Assembly: GCA_949987705.1 (NCBI GenBank)
Contig: OX465281.1
Coordinates: forward strand, 226,829,978 to 226,893,977
DNA length: 64,000 nucleotides
Direction of reading: 5' to 3'
Origin: Thereva unica
Lineage: Eukaryota; Arthropoda; Insecta; Diptera; Therevidae
The position numbers and the translations under genes were made by a program. Shown piece by piece: positions 22,701 to 33,639 of this stretch (within the stretch, counting starts at the first letter, position 1; the number at the start of each line of letters is the position of its first letter). Under the pieces are notes generated by a model. That model saw only the letters and a list, made by a program, of their open reading frames with translations, searched no databases and was not told where the DNA came from.

Positions 22701-24871
22701 CGCAACAGAGAAACAACAACAAACCTAAAGCTGTTTCCTGCAAAATTGGTTCAAAAGTTTCATGGTATTGTTTCGTCTCCCCTCAAGCTCTCCACCAAGC
22801 TTGCAGGAAACTTTTTATTTCATGTTTCCTAGTCTAAAATGGGCCTTAGGGTTCCTACAAAGAAGTAAATTTGATAAAGAAAGCGCCATGTTAATAGAAA
22901 AGAAAGGTACTCTAGCTGGTACTAATATCGATGACTCGAGTGAACGAGTCATAAAAATAAAATTTCCATATTTTTTCCCGTTGATTTGCTTTTTTCAAAT
23001 AAATCCCCTTACAATTTCTAAATTGATCAAAACTGTGAATTATGCGAGTCTTAATCCAAAATTTATACCGGAATGGAATACTTTTTTCTGTATTGCATTA
23101 AAAATTCCTGAACCCTTCAACATCTCAAACCCAAAAAACTCTGAAATTTCATTGGAAACCCCCTAAAAATAATTTATTTCAAACTTACAACACAATACAA
23201 CTTGATATAAAAACCGATTTATCTAGATTTTGATTCGTAGCAAAAAGGATTTCGAATTCGTCCCGTTTCCATTGTACCCCAAAAAACCCTCTAAATGAGA
23301 AAAACGTGCACCGAATTCAAGAATGGAATTCTCGTTATTTCTTCATCCCGCAACCAAATCGATTCTATTCACCGATTGCCCCAGAATTGATTACCCGGGG
23401 ATGTCCTAATATCGTTTTCAATAATTCATTCACATCTGAAATTGGCTGGACGTAAAAGCCGTAACAAACAATATCCTTTGGATAAAAGGAGAGCGAGAAC
23501 GGGAACGCCTGAAAAATGACCACGTAGCTGTGAACCCCAATAAAAATATTAAATCCCGTTTAATAGTGCAATAACAGACCATATTTTGGGCATAAAACGT
23601 TCACATAAAATCATTTCCAACGGCCGAAGGAATTCCGGGATACAAACCGAAGGATATCCTGGCGACTTGATACGGTGTGCGGTCAGGCTGTGCTGATTGC
23701 ATGTAAACCTGGTCCAGGGGACAGATGAATATTGAGGAAGCAGATAAAAATGATGAGTGGCCCCCGAAGTCGGAGTTCCGGTGGAGTTTTATGGGCATAG
23801 TTTCGTCCTGTAGAGCATCGGTAACACATGTTCGGACATTAAAGGGTTTCTGGAGTGGGTTAATCGAGTTTGAAATTAGGTACTTAAGGGGCGCATATAA
23901 ATGTTTAGTATTACATTCTAAGAGGTTTATTCGAGTCGTTTTTCATTGTGATTGTCCTGGAGTACAGATAGTCGATTTGCAGGAAATTAAGTATTTTTTG
24001 GAGGATGCCGATTGGGTTTGCATCAAAAAGCAAAACAAAACGCTAACTCATAAAGCTCTTGTAAGTTGGGAGTTTGGAAATGTAAACGAGGTAAACAATA
24101 TGTGTGAAAATCGTGTCTTCTTAAGTGGAATGAAACCAAACAAACCCACAAAATTTCGTATAAAGTTCTACAGTTCAAAGAAACATGAGGACTAACTCGA
24201 TTTGAATAATTGTCCGGCCACTTTTACTTTTTCATTACTAATTTTGCTACATTCGAACACCGATACTCAAAGGCTTGTACTACGTATACATCATGAGTTG
24301 AGGTTGAGCTGAATTTTCGGCTGGCGTCACAAATCACAAACAAAACACAGAGGTGATGTTGTCAATTAATTTCAAATACTCAACTACTGAAATCGCGTCT
24401 ATATGTATAGTTTCAACTTAACCCAGGTAGTAGAGCTGAATGAAGCTCAGTCGTCCCTAACTCAACTCGACTCACGTCTACATGTAGTTGGACTCGGGTT
24501 CAACCGGAGTTAAACTTATGATGCATACGTACTATTGAGCAGCATGAACATTGTCAAGAATAAGTAAAAGTCTAACCCCTTTATAACGTCGTTCATGTCA
24601 TGGTGTAATAAATAGAAGGAACCTTAGTTCGATGAATAGAGAGAGGATAGGACGGGTTATACTAAGTCTAGGGATGTATGAGTAGGTGGCGGTGAATCTC
24701 GATTTTGAATTCTTGATGTTGTATGAGTTCAGAGGCAACCCGTCCGGGTTAGTGGAAGATATTCTCATTGTAGTCTTACGCCTCCTGAAAATGGTGAATC
24801 CCGCCATTAACCAACTGACAAGGGCTGTGATCCGGGCAGTACCAGACTACCAGGCATAACAAGGAGGTGTG
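22701..24871. other. Unassigned DNA with one 156-codon open frame
   Basis: No repeat structure was recognised. The longest frame, 23725-24195 on the plus strand, would encode 156 residues with a mixed hydrophilic composition and no recognisable motif or splice context. It is not supported as a gene. Confidence 0.3.
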
Positions 24872-25295
24872 TCAATTTTTTTTTTATGTGAAAGACTAGA
24901 GTCTCAGGAAAGGCCCTTTATACTGTCGCCAATCTATTTTCTTCGTATAGAGTGTGCAATGTCGAACAGCAGCTCTAGTCGGGGAAGAAAGGAACTGTCA
25001 CAAACTACCCGCGATATTTTTTTTTTTTTTTTCACCTACTTCCAACCATTACTATTGCGACTTTGACATCGTGGCATCGAGAAACAACTCGCTGGAGTGT
25101 TATGCCTCCTGAAACGAGTTGAATCGCATCAACCAACCGATGTCATGCGCTTTGGCGGAGCGGGGAAGGGCTAAGGAAGGCTATGGCAGGAGGGAACAGG
25201 AATGTAAAGAGGGAAGAAGAAAGAAGGAGAGTTATGTAGGTGGAAAAGTGGAAAAGGCGAAGGACCGTGGGGCTGGCCGGGAATCGAACCCGGGA
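24872..25295 (-). mobile_element. tRNA-derived SINE, copy 1 (5'-truncated)
   Basis: Same family as 52680-53131. On the minus strand the copy retains the B-box region (a TTCGATTCC variant near 25281-25291), the body and the poly(A) tail (T run at about 24876-24885), but it lacks the A box and tRNA head. The truncation coincides with the start of the 1.1-kb palindrome. An internal T run near 25018-25032 is expanded. Confidence 0.75.
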
Positions 25296-26430
25296 CCTAA
25301 AACATGGGCGTCACCCCTAAAAATGCAAAAAACACCCCTTTTTAGGGGGTTTTCGCGATTATTTCAATAATAATGAAAACGAATGCGATAAAATGCACTT
25401 TTTTTAATATTTATTTGCGAAGGTGGTTGATTTGTACCAAATTAATTCGAACTTTATGATAAGGGGTAGTCCTAAAGGGTTGAAACCACCCCTTAATCGG
25501 CTAAAAATAGAAAAAATTGTAAACTTTTTTTTCAAGTTTATGCTTCAAATTCGATTGTGGGTGTACTGTCAAGCAAAAATAAATTATTTTTAACCCTTAG
25601 GGGGTTAAAACTACCCCTTCAATATTAAAAATCAAAGGGGTTGAAACTACCCCTACTATAATTATAATAAAAACAACTTTATATAAAAAAAATTGCAAAA
25701 TTTTTTTTTTGCTTTTTGTTTGAAATTTGGTTCAATAGGTATTATCAGCAAAAAAAAAAATTAAACTACTCTTACATTAAAATTGTAATTGAAACAAATT
25801 AAAATTTATTTTTTTGCATTTAAATTTTATTTTCCATTTTTAATCATTAAAACATTTGGAAAATTTTACTATAAACCACTTTGTACAGAGGTTAAACCAC
25901 CCCTAAAGAGAAAAAAAAAATAAAAAATATATTGAGAAATATTTCATTACAATTTTAATGTAGGGGTAGTTTTACCCCCTTAAGGGTTGAAAAAATTAAT
26001 TTTTTTGCTGATACATAATACCTTTTGAACCAAATTTCAAACAAAAAGCGAAAAAAAAATTTTGCAATTTTTTATATATAAAGTTGTTTTTATTATAATT
26101 ATAGTAGGGGTAGTTTCAACCCCTTAAGGGTTGAAAATAATTTATTTTTGCCTGACATTACGCCCACAATCGAATTTGAAGCATAAACTTGAAAAAAAAA
26201 AATTTGTTACAATTTTTGAAATTTTCCCCGATTTAGGGGTAGTTTCAACCCTTTAGGACTACCCCTTATCATTAAGTTCGCCTTAATTTAGTACAAATCA
26301 ACCACCTTCGCAAATTTATATTAAAAAAGTGCATTTCATCGCATTAGTTTTCATTATTACTGAAATAATCGCGAAAACCCCCTAAAAAGGGGTGTTTTTG
26401 CATTTTTAGGGGTGACGCCCTAATTTTAGG
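25296..26430. mobile_element. 1135-bp near-perfect palindrome (foldback element)
   Basis: The sequence reads almost the same on both strands around a centre at 25863. Left-arm landmarks GGGCGTCACCCCTAAAAATG (25306) and GAAGGTGGTTGATTTGTAC are found complementary at the mirrored positions (right arm ending GGGTGACGCCC at 26420). CCTAAAA marks both outer edges. The arms contain repeated GGGGTAGTTTCAACCCC-like blocks, so there is also short-range symmetry. No protein is encoded. Such a structure could fold into a hairpin of about 550 bp. Its superfamily is unknown and no target duplication was identified. Confidence 0.85.
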
Positions 26431-26491
26431 ACCGCGGGACCCCGATTTTCGTGATCAGCGACCCCAAAAACCTTTAGGGTTCGATTTTCTT

Positions 26492-26592
26492 AACGGTGTT
26501 ATTTTGGAACACCCCCCCCCCCCCCGCGTTTTGAATGGACTAAACGGTGTGTTTTTGGAACACCATAACGCGCGTTTTGAATGGACTATATG
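26492..26592. repeat. Two-unit 51-bp tandem repeat with a poly-C tract
   Basis: Two units begin AACGGTGT at 26492 and 26543 and contain TTTTGGAACACC and GCGTTTTGAATGGACTA. The first unit has an expanded run of about 15 C at 26511-26525. A partial third unit may follow. Confidence 0.6.
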
Positions 26593-26632
26593 GTGGTTTC
26601 AACTTTTTGGGTTTCAATATATCGAGCCCTTC

Positions 26633-26649
26633 CCGCCGTTTTATCGTAA
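26633..26649. repeat. Inverted repeat arm flanking piggyBac (left)
   Basis: CCGCCGTTTTATCGTAA here is complementary to 29301-29317 on the other side of the piggyBac element, and similarity extends outward through ATATCGAG. The piggyBac probably landed between the arms of an older inverted-repeat element. Confidence 0.55.
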
Positions 26650-27031
26650 CCGACAAAAAGTAAATTTTACAGGAGAAGGCTTTTCTTACTTATTTTTGTA
26701 TCTGTTATTTGTAATGGGCTGAAATTAGTTAGGCTAAGTGTTTATTATCCGATTAATGTCAAAATTGGTGGTATGTTTCGAAGGTTAACCCTTAAGTGGA
26801 GACGTGCGGTCTCAGAGACCGCTAGAATATTTCAGTTGAGTATAACATCCCCACCCTTATAGTTATATCGCCATCCCTTCATGTACCTTCAAGCTGGTCC
26901 ACGGCCAGTGTGTGAATAGACGTTGGAGGTTGTAGTTGCGGTCGGTTCATTTTTATTACTGCCTAAAGTTCGCTCGAGGTCACATTGACCGCACGTCTCC
27001 TATACTGTTTTATTTTTTGGTGCGCTGAATA

Positions 27032-28723
27032 ATGAATGACAAGCCAGATTCTTCCAAAGGTGCTTGCTTTGGGGACCCCGACTGGGAGAACGTTATCATG
27101 CAGTGGTTTGAAGAGGCTGATGGCGACAATAGTGATATCGATGAATGTCAGAGTGAGGAATGCAATGAAAGTCAACATGATTCGGACTCGGAATTGTTTG
27201 GTTCTGAAGCAGAGGATGTTTTCTCAGACCACGGAAACACTGAGGATCAAGGAGAAATTAATGAAACCGATGAATGTGAAATGGAGGCTGAAACTGAAGA
27301 TCAAGCTACTAAGAAATCAATGAAAAACTACTTTGGCCAAAACAGATTCAAATGGTGTAGCGTGGCTTGTCAAACTCGATCTCGAACACGGCAACATAAT
27401 ATTGTTCTACAGCTTCCAGGATTACGGCCTTCTGCGAATTTGGGAACTAAATCTATTCCAAAAGCTGTATGGAAACTTATATTTACCGAAGAAATGGTAA
27501 ATATAATTTTGCAGTGGACCAATGTAAAACTTAGCAGTGTCAGGAAAAATTTCAAAGATCCCAATAAACCGGACTTACAAAACATCGATTTAGTTGAACT
27601 GGAAGCTTTCGTGGGACTTCTCTTCTACGCAGCAGTTTTCAACTCAAATCACGAGAATATCAAGCGCCTATTTGCAACAGATGGAACAGGGCGAGATATT
27701 TTTCGTTGCGTAATGAGCCAGAAGCGGTTCGTCGTTCTACTCAATTGCCTCCGATTCGATAATCCGGAAGATCGTGCTATGAGGTGTTTAGATAATCCAT
27801 CTGCACCCATCTCTGAGCTGTTTGAATTACTAATAAGCAACTCTCAAAAATTGTTTTCACTAGGTCCTACAGCGTGCATTGATGAAATGTTAGTGCGTTT
27901 TCGGGAAAGGTGCAGGTTCAAAGTTTATATGCCTAATAAACCGGCAAAGTACGGACTAAAAATAATGTGCCTTACCGATTCTAGAAATCATTATTTATTC
28001 AATGCTTATATCTATACTGGGAAAAAATCAGATAGCATAGGTTTAACAAGTGAAGAAAGAAAACTCGCTGTACCAACACAGGCAGTTATTCGACTATCCA
28101 AACCAATTGAAAACAGCAATAGAAATATAACTGCTGACAACTGGTTTTCTTCCATTCAACTTGTTGATGAATTAAGATCTAGAGGACTAACGTATGTTGG
28201 AACTTTGAAAAAAAAAAATAAAAGAGAGATTCCTCCAGAATTTTTGCCAGACAATAGAACTGTCGGATCGAGTTTGTATGGGTTCACAGCTAATACGACG
28301 CTTGTGTCACACGTACCTAAGAAGAATAGTAGCGTCATACTAGTCTCATCAATGCACCATACGGCATCAAAAGACGAATACACAAGTAAACCGGAGATAA
28401 TTTCCTTCTACAACATGACTAAGGGGGGTGTGGACGCATTAGACGAAAAATGTTCCAAGCATACTTCAAGCAGAAGAACTCGGAGATGGCCTATGACAAT
28501 CTTTTTTAGGCTTTTGGAAAATTCCCATGTGCTTCATCAGTCACACAGGGATAATCCTGAACTAGAAAAAGCTAATTTCGTTAAGGAATTGGCAGGGGAG
28601 CTGGTACGACCCCATATGGTTCGGCGTTTGCAGAATATGAGAATCTCTAGGGAGGTGAGGCTATGTATTCGACGTGTTTTGGGGTCCCATGAAGAAATTT
28701 CAAACTCGAGTGAAGCCCGCTAA
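27032..28723 (+). CDS. piggyBac transposase, catalytic part
   Basis: The 563-codon frame begins 243 bp inside the left terminus. Residues 27-90 are strongly acidic, as in other piggyBac transposases. The N-terminal region has YFGQNRFKW (100-108) and HNIVLQLPGLR (122-132). The catalytic triad is visible: D284 in ACIDEMLVRFR, D369 in NITADNWFSS, and D468 in MTKGGVDALDEK. The enzyme cuts and pastes DNA at TTAA sites without leaving extra bases. Family members end in a cysteine-rich domain; here the frame stops at EISNSSEAR and that domain lies in another frame just downstream. This is probably a one-base indel that abolishes end binding. Confidence 0.92.
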   Translation: MNDKPDSSKGACFGDPDWENVIMQWFEEADGDNSDIDECQSEECNESQHDSDSELFGSEAEDVFSDHGNTEDQGEINETDECEMEAETEDQATKKSMKNYFGQNRFKWCSVACQTRSRTRQHNIVLQLPGLRPSANLGTKSIPKAVWKLIFTEEMVNIILQWTNVKLSSVRKNFKDPNKPDLQNIDLVELEAFVGLLFYAAVFNSNHENIKRLFATDGTGRDIFRCVMSQKRFVVLLNCLRFDNPEDRAMRCLDNPSAPISELFELLISNSQKLFSLGPTACIDEMLVRFRERCRFKVYMPNKPAKYGLKIMCLTDSRNHYLFNAYIYTGKKSDSIGLTSEERKLAVPTQAVIRLSKPIENSNRNITADNWFSSIQLVDELRSRGLTYVGTLKKKNKREIPPEFLPDNRTVGSSLYGFTANTTLVSHVPKKNSSVILVSSMHHTASKDEYTSKPEIISFYNMTKGGVDALDEKCSKHTSSRRTRRWPMTIFFRLLENSHVLHQSHRDNPELEKANFVKELAGELVRPHMVRRLQNMRISREVRLCIRRVLGSHEEISNSSEAR

Positions 28724-28895
28724 GTTAGAAAAACGAAAGACCTGTTATACGTGCCCCTCTAGGCTAAAAAGAAAAACATTTCATATATGCTATGTGTGCC
28801 AAAAGCCCATTTGCATCGAATGTTCTAGAATGCTTTGTGCGATTGTCGCCAAAAAATTTAATTTTTTGTGCCTTGCAGTTTTATCCAAAAAATGA
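28724..28895 (+). pseudogene. piggyBac cysteine-rich C-terminal domain, frame-shifted
   Basis: In a different frame from the catalytic part, the sequence encodes KRKTCYTCPSRLK, ICYVCQKPICIECSRMLC and then a short tail. The spaced cysteine pairs match the RING/PHD-like cysteine-rich domain with which piggyBac transposases recognise sub-terminal repeats. The frames overlap over 28674-28723, so a single-base change within those 50 bp would account for the break. The shift could be an assembly or mutation event; nothing indicates programmed frameshifting. Confidence 0.8.
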
Positions 28896-29300
28896 CTTTT
28901 TAATGCCAGTTTGCCTTTTATTACATTAAATGACAGTTTTAGTTACTATTTTTACCAAAGAAGTATCTATTTATGTATTTGTGCCTTTTTTTTGTTACGT
29001 ATTTGAAGAACGTTCATTTTCTGTGCAAAATTAACAAAATAAGTTATTTTTGTTATCAATCTTAGTTGCAGTTTGAATTGGAAAATTCTATCTATGTATA
29101 TCTGCAATAAAATATGCTGAAGTAAATATTCCTTTTTTAATTTTTATTTGGTTATGATTTTGTTAGCTTTAGTGGAAAAAAATGTAACGCGGTCTCTGTG
29201 ACCGCACGTCTCCGACAGTGTACCAATTTCTGCACGTCTCCACTTGAGGGTTAAATTAACGTCGTTTGCTGTAAAAAACGAATTTTCGAAAAAATGTCGC

Positions 29301-29317
29301 TTACGATAAAACGGCGG
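29301..29317. repeat. Inverted repeat arm flanking piggyBac (right)
   Basis: TTACGATAAAACGGCGG is the complement of the left arm at 26633-26649. The arms lie 135 and 47 bp from the TTAA sites, so without piggyBac they would be separated by about 180 bp. Confidence 0.55.
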
Positions 29318-29959
29318 GAAAGCCTCGATATTTTCGGAGCTCACTTTCCTCTGGAGCCCGGGGCGATTCATCTCAGCTGCCCCCCATTTTGATCTAGACA
29401 GGGGGTTATCCCCACTATCAACTAAAAACTATCTACTCACTAAAAACTATCTTTTAAAAAAGAAATTAGAGAGTTAACATTTAGTTAGAGGTCTGCATTA
29501 GAATTCTGGTCTGACGACTGGACTACAAGGCTCGAGTTGGGCTGTGGTTGGTCTTGGTTTTAGTGTGATGTAACGGACTTTTTTAGTGCAACTACTAGGT
29601 CTCGACTGACTGTCAATGTCGATTCATCGATGAAAATGAAGCGATAAAAAAACCAGCCAGCTGACTATTTTACAACTAAGGCGTATTTACATCGTTACAT
29701 CACGCCAAAACCACTGGAAATGCTCCAGCGCCTGGACTATGTAGTGCCCTTTAAAAAACACAATGTTTCAACTTCTTCTATTTGATTAGTTACTTTTTAA
29801 ATAGGCCACCAAAAAATAAAATCGTAAAGCCGGCGCTAGATATAGCTTCAAAGATTTGAACACTTATTTGAAACGGCACTTTGAATATCTGTTCAAAGTT
29901 TAAACAAAGATTTGTACTTTGCCATGCGGATCGGCAATTTGTCATTTCATCAAAAACGG
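29318..29959. other. Unassigned DNA
   Basis: No coding region or repeat was recognised between the piggyBac-flanking repeat and SINE copy 2. Confidence 0.3.
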
Positions 29960-30348
29960 GAAAGCCCCTTTGTACAGTCGACAATCATTTTTTTCGTGTA
30001 GAGTGCAATGTCGAGCAGCAGCTCTAGACGCAAGATAGAAGGAGGAGAGAGAGAGAAGTGGAGGAAGGAGCTGCCACAACCTAGCCGCAGTATTTTTATT
30101 CCACCTACTCCCCAACCATTTCGCGACTCTGACATCGGGGCATCGAGAACAACTCGCTGGAGAGTTATGCCTTCTGGAGCGAGTTGAACCTCATCAACCA
30201 ACCGGGGAATCAGGAATGTAAAGAGGGAAGAAGAAAGAAGAAAAGTTATGTAAGTGAGAAAGGTGAAGGGCGGTAGCTCTGCCGGGATTCGAACCCGCGA
30301 CCTCTGGGATGGCAGTCAGGCGCCTTACCCCTAGACTACAGAGGCCCC
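29960..30348 (-). mobile_element. tRNA-derived SINE, copy 2 (tail missing)
   Basis: The tRNA head is complete: GGGGCC start at 30348, A box TAGTCTAGGGG (30328-30338, minus strand) and B box GGTTCGAATCC (30285-30295). The body matches the other copies (AGTTGTTCTCGATGCCC, TAGAGCTGCTGCTCGACAT on the minus strand). The 3' poly(A) and last part of the body are missing, and a CAACCAACCGG junction lacks about 45 bp that are present in copies 1, 3 and 4. Confidence 0.8.
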
Positions 30349-32216
30349 AGTATAAGTATTTAGTGTTAAGAAACTCGTACCAAATTTTAAATTTCAAATG
30401 GTGATATTAAAATACTTTTCCATGGTAAAGGTTGTACCAAACCTTATTTACGATTCATACTAAAAATTCATACAACGACTTCTGAAAGACCAAAGTTCAC
30501 CCTAGTGAAACTTTATACACTTTCAACTTTCCAAATTAGCATTATATGTCAACCTTGACTAAAAAACCCCCAAGAACAACTTCCATTTACAAAAACCAAA
30601 TCATTTATGATAATTTAAAACTTTTCTTGTGACCCAAAAAAAAAAATGAAAATCAGAGTTCTTCTCTTCTTCTTTCGGTGTCCTCTCTTTAAAGTGAAAC
30701 TCCTGTAACTCATATTTTATAATTTACGACATAATAACACGATTATATTTTATTCATGTGCGCTTTCGCTTCCCATTGTAATGAATTATAACCCGAACGT
30801 GGCACAGCGTTAAGCAGGAAAAGTCAAAGTCCTTCGTTCGTTTTGGGAAAGAGAGACAATTTCCCTGAAGCAAGGACACGGATGTATATCATCCCGACTA
30901 AGAACAGGTGGGAATTATGCCCTCCCTTATCATATGTTTATGCTACGAACATAGACCTATGTGACATCTCTTTACTTTCGTCGATTTCATAGAACAGGGT
31001 GTACAACAGTCGTGATTTATTAAAATAATTTGCTTTGGGACCATGAGGAATAGCTCGTATCCTTTTGGAAAATGGGATGAATTAAAGTTTTTGGTTTGTT
31101 AATATTAAATTTTAGATGTTATAATGTGGATAAATGACTGTTGGTGAAAGTATTTAGGAAACTAAGAAGACGACATTAATCAACTTTTCAAAAACAACAC
31201 AATCAACCAAGAGCTTGAACGTTGGTTAGAAGTAAAACTTGCAAAACTTTATAATTGCAACTCACTCTTTCACATTTATATCCTTTAGATCATTTAATGT
31301 TGTGGGATAGACTTAACATTATACCTTTAATATAAATAGCACCAAGCATTTTGTCACGAAGCAAATATTAGACAAACAAATAAAGAATTTTAATGAAATA
31401 CTTGATAACAAGTTCACAAAGTACGTTCAAACCACGGCAGGCATTGTCAACTTATTAGTCATGATGACGAAACTATTTAAAGGTTTGTTGATTTCAGTAC
31501 ATCGTCCTTCCTTGAGATCTAAGAAACATAAAACCTTAGGAAAACTTGAAGAACTGTCGTTCTTTATTAATTTATTTGTTTATTTATTTGGATATTAGGC
31601 TCAACGCGTGTAGTAACTGCAACTTTGACCTATTGTACTATAACCAGACGCAATACCTTAGATTTATAGAGCAGACAGTTGGAATAGGTTCCGCAGTGTC
31701 CTTAAGATTTGTCACTTAGACTTTTACGGTCAATCACGGCACCGTCGAATAAAGAGACTTTTCCCCTCATTGTCGTGGAACAAGGCAGTTTAATTCTCTT
31801 CGTGATTAATTCTCTTCGAGCCCACTAATGTCCAGACATGCGGCTGCGAGCAGGCCTAAGAATAGAGCATGGGAAGTTCACGAATCAAAAGTGGTCTTGC
31901 TAACTGTATTTCGTCAGACCTCGATCGTCTAGCGCCTCTTTATCAAACTGGTGCATCAATAGTCGGCTCTGGACTGATGAAAACAGTGCCTTGTCTGAAA
32001 AAGAGGTCCATTTTTCTTTCTTGCCCTAAAGTTCTAGGTTTCTAGCTCTTCTACGGCGCACGTTAGCATTCCCAAATTAATTTGTACTTCTTCCTGCAGG
32101 ACTTTATCGCTATCATTGCTATGGTATTCAAATATGCTAAATATTTGCTTATTTGTTTTCAAAAGACTGCTTTACTATCCCTGAAGTGGGTAATAAGGGA
32201 CATAGCAAAGTGAATT
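30349..32216. other. Unassigned AT-rich DNA
   Basis: No terminal repeats or convincing coding regions were seen. A very weak resemblance to a Tc1-like transposase on the minus strand near 31880-32000 (WTSFSDKALFSS) was not strong enough to annotate. Confidence 0.3.
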
Positions 32217-32224
32217 ACTAGCGA

Positions 32225-33497
32225 CAGGGCCGGAGCTTGGGTTTTTTGCGCCCGGTGCACTCTGCCATATTGCGCCCCATAACCTGTTCATTTTTGAACG
32301 CAGTAAAGGACAATGGAAAAAGACCTAAACACTAGCTAATTCACCACCAAAATTCTAAAATTCTGCTGAAAACATCATTTGCGGAGCAGAAAGTAGGCGA
32401 AGACGATGGGGCGGGCAGATTTTCTAAACCTTTGAATTCTTTCACGGAATTTTTCAACCAACTTTTTGACAGCTGTGTGGTTGTTGCTGATTTTTGCCTC
32501 GCTTTTGCTAGGAAAAGAAAAGAAAAGAAATGGCAGAAGGTATAATTAATATTAAAAGCAACAAGCTAAAACATTCTAACGAATAGCTTGTTGGAAAAGT
32601 TGGCTCTTGTGAAAACCCATACGATTATTCATCGAATTTCAAAAGGGAATTGACGATTACAGCCAATTTTTGTTGGTTGGCCCGTGTGAAACTGGCCATA
32701 TTAATTTGTTAGACAATAATACCCCGGCTTCACCGGCCAAACTGCGCAAGTTCGAGCAAATTAGTGTACTGAACTTCACTTTTGCCTGACCTTCCATGCA
32801 GTTTCACATATTGCACTCAGGAAAAATAAAGCCTGAATTCGCCCAACAGAACATGAAATTAGGAATGAACGTAAAAACTCGCTCAAAAGAGAATAATCAA
32901 CTGGAATAATGGAATATCATTCTAATGAGCTTTTTGTATTTCTAACTTCAGGCGAAAAAGCAACAACAATTTCAAGCATGAACTGAACATTCCAGCCGGC
33001 GAAGCCATTTATGCAGATTGAATTGAGCTTTATTGAACTGAGGCCTTTGAAGCCAGGGGTTTAAAGGAGCAAACAAAAAAAGAGCAATTCAAGCGGATTT
33101 CTCGCCACAAGGAGTTTTGCGTTTTCCTTAAACAGAATTTAAAAGTGCAGCAACAGCGCCCTCAAGTTTATATCAATCACGGTAAACAGCAATATACAAT
33201 TCAGAGCCATCGGATATGGTGCTTTTTAAAGAACTTTCAAAAAGTGCTCCAAATAAGTGAGATTTTTCTTTCACTTGGTAGATTTCTTCCCGATTTCTCG
33301 AATCGCGAAGCTAAAATCTCTGGAAACTAGAAGTACAGGGACCAAAATTGGATAAATTTGTGTAATTTCTTACACTCGTGAGAATACTTTTCAATTTTAT
33401 TTTTTTCGCAAAGTTTTAATTTTTTTTTTAAATCTTAATTTCTGAAATTGCGCCCAGTGCAAGTGCACCATTCGCACCTATGAAAGCGCCGCCCCTG
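32225..33497. mobile_element. Non-autonomous hAT element, 1273 bp
   Basis: The ends are CAGGGCCGGAGCTT at the left and the complement of CAGGGGCGGCGCTT at the right, with a further shared GTGCACT/GGGCGCAA block inside each end. An exact 8-bp duplication ACTAGCGA flanks it (32217-32224 and 33498-33505), the size hAT transposases make. No transposase frame is present, so it would depend on an autonomous relative elsewhere. An AAAAG microsatellite lies near 32512-32530. Confidence 0.82.
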
Positions 33498-33639
33498 ACT
33501 AGCGAACTTAGAGGGTATACCTTTATCGCTTTGGGTGGAACGATTTGCGGTGCTGCTCAGAATGTCGGTACTAAGCGGGGGTTGACTTTTTTAAACGCCC
33601 GAAGCTTACAGAGTATAAGGCTGTGCCGCAAACCGCCGC

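Larger units (their letters stand above)
26789..29250 (+). mobile_element. Complete piggyBac element, 2462 bp
   Basis: The left terminal repeat starts CCCTTAAGTGGAGACGTGC at 26789 and the right repeat is the complement of CCCTCAAGTGGAGACGTGC, ending at 29250. TTAA lies directly outside both ends (26785-26788 and 29251-29254). Sub-terminal copies of GAGACGTGCGGTC occur inside both ends (near 26800 and 26990 on the left; 29200-29217 on the right), probably transposase-binding sites. A transposase frame fills the interior and an AATAAA signal lies at 29106. The structure is intact apart from a frameshift near the transposase C-terminus. Confidence 0.93.

Noticed and set aside
23725..24195. 156-codon plus-strand gene
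   Set aside because: No recognisable domain or signal and no supporting context. It is listed only within the unassigned interval.
30194..30397. 67-codon minus-strand protein with a GVRRLTAIPEVAGSNPGRA segment
   Set aside because: It is the translation of the SINE head; such strings recur wherever tRNA-like B boxes are translated.
31780..32140. Tc1-like transposase relic on the minus strand
   Set aside because: Only a short WTSFSDKALFSS string resembles the catalytic region; neighbouring motifs could not be placed.
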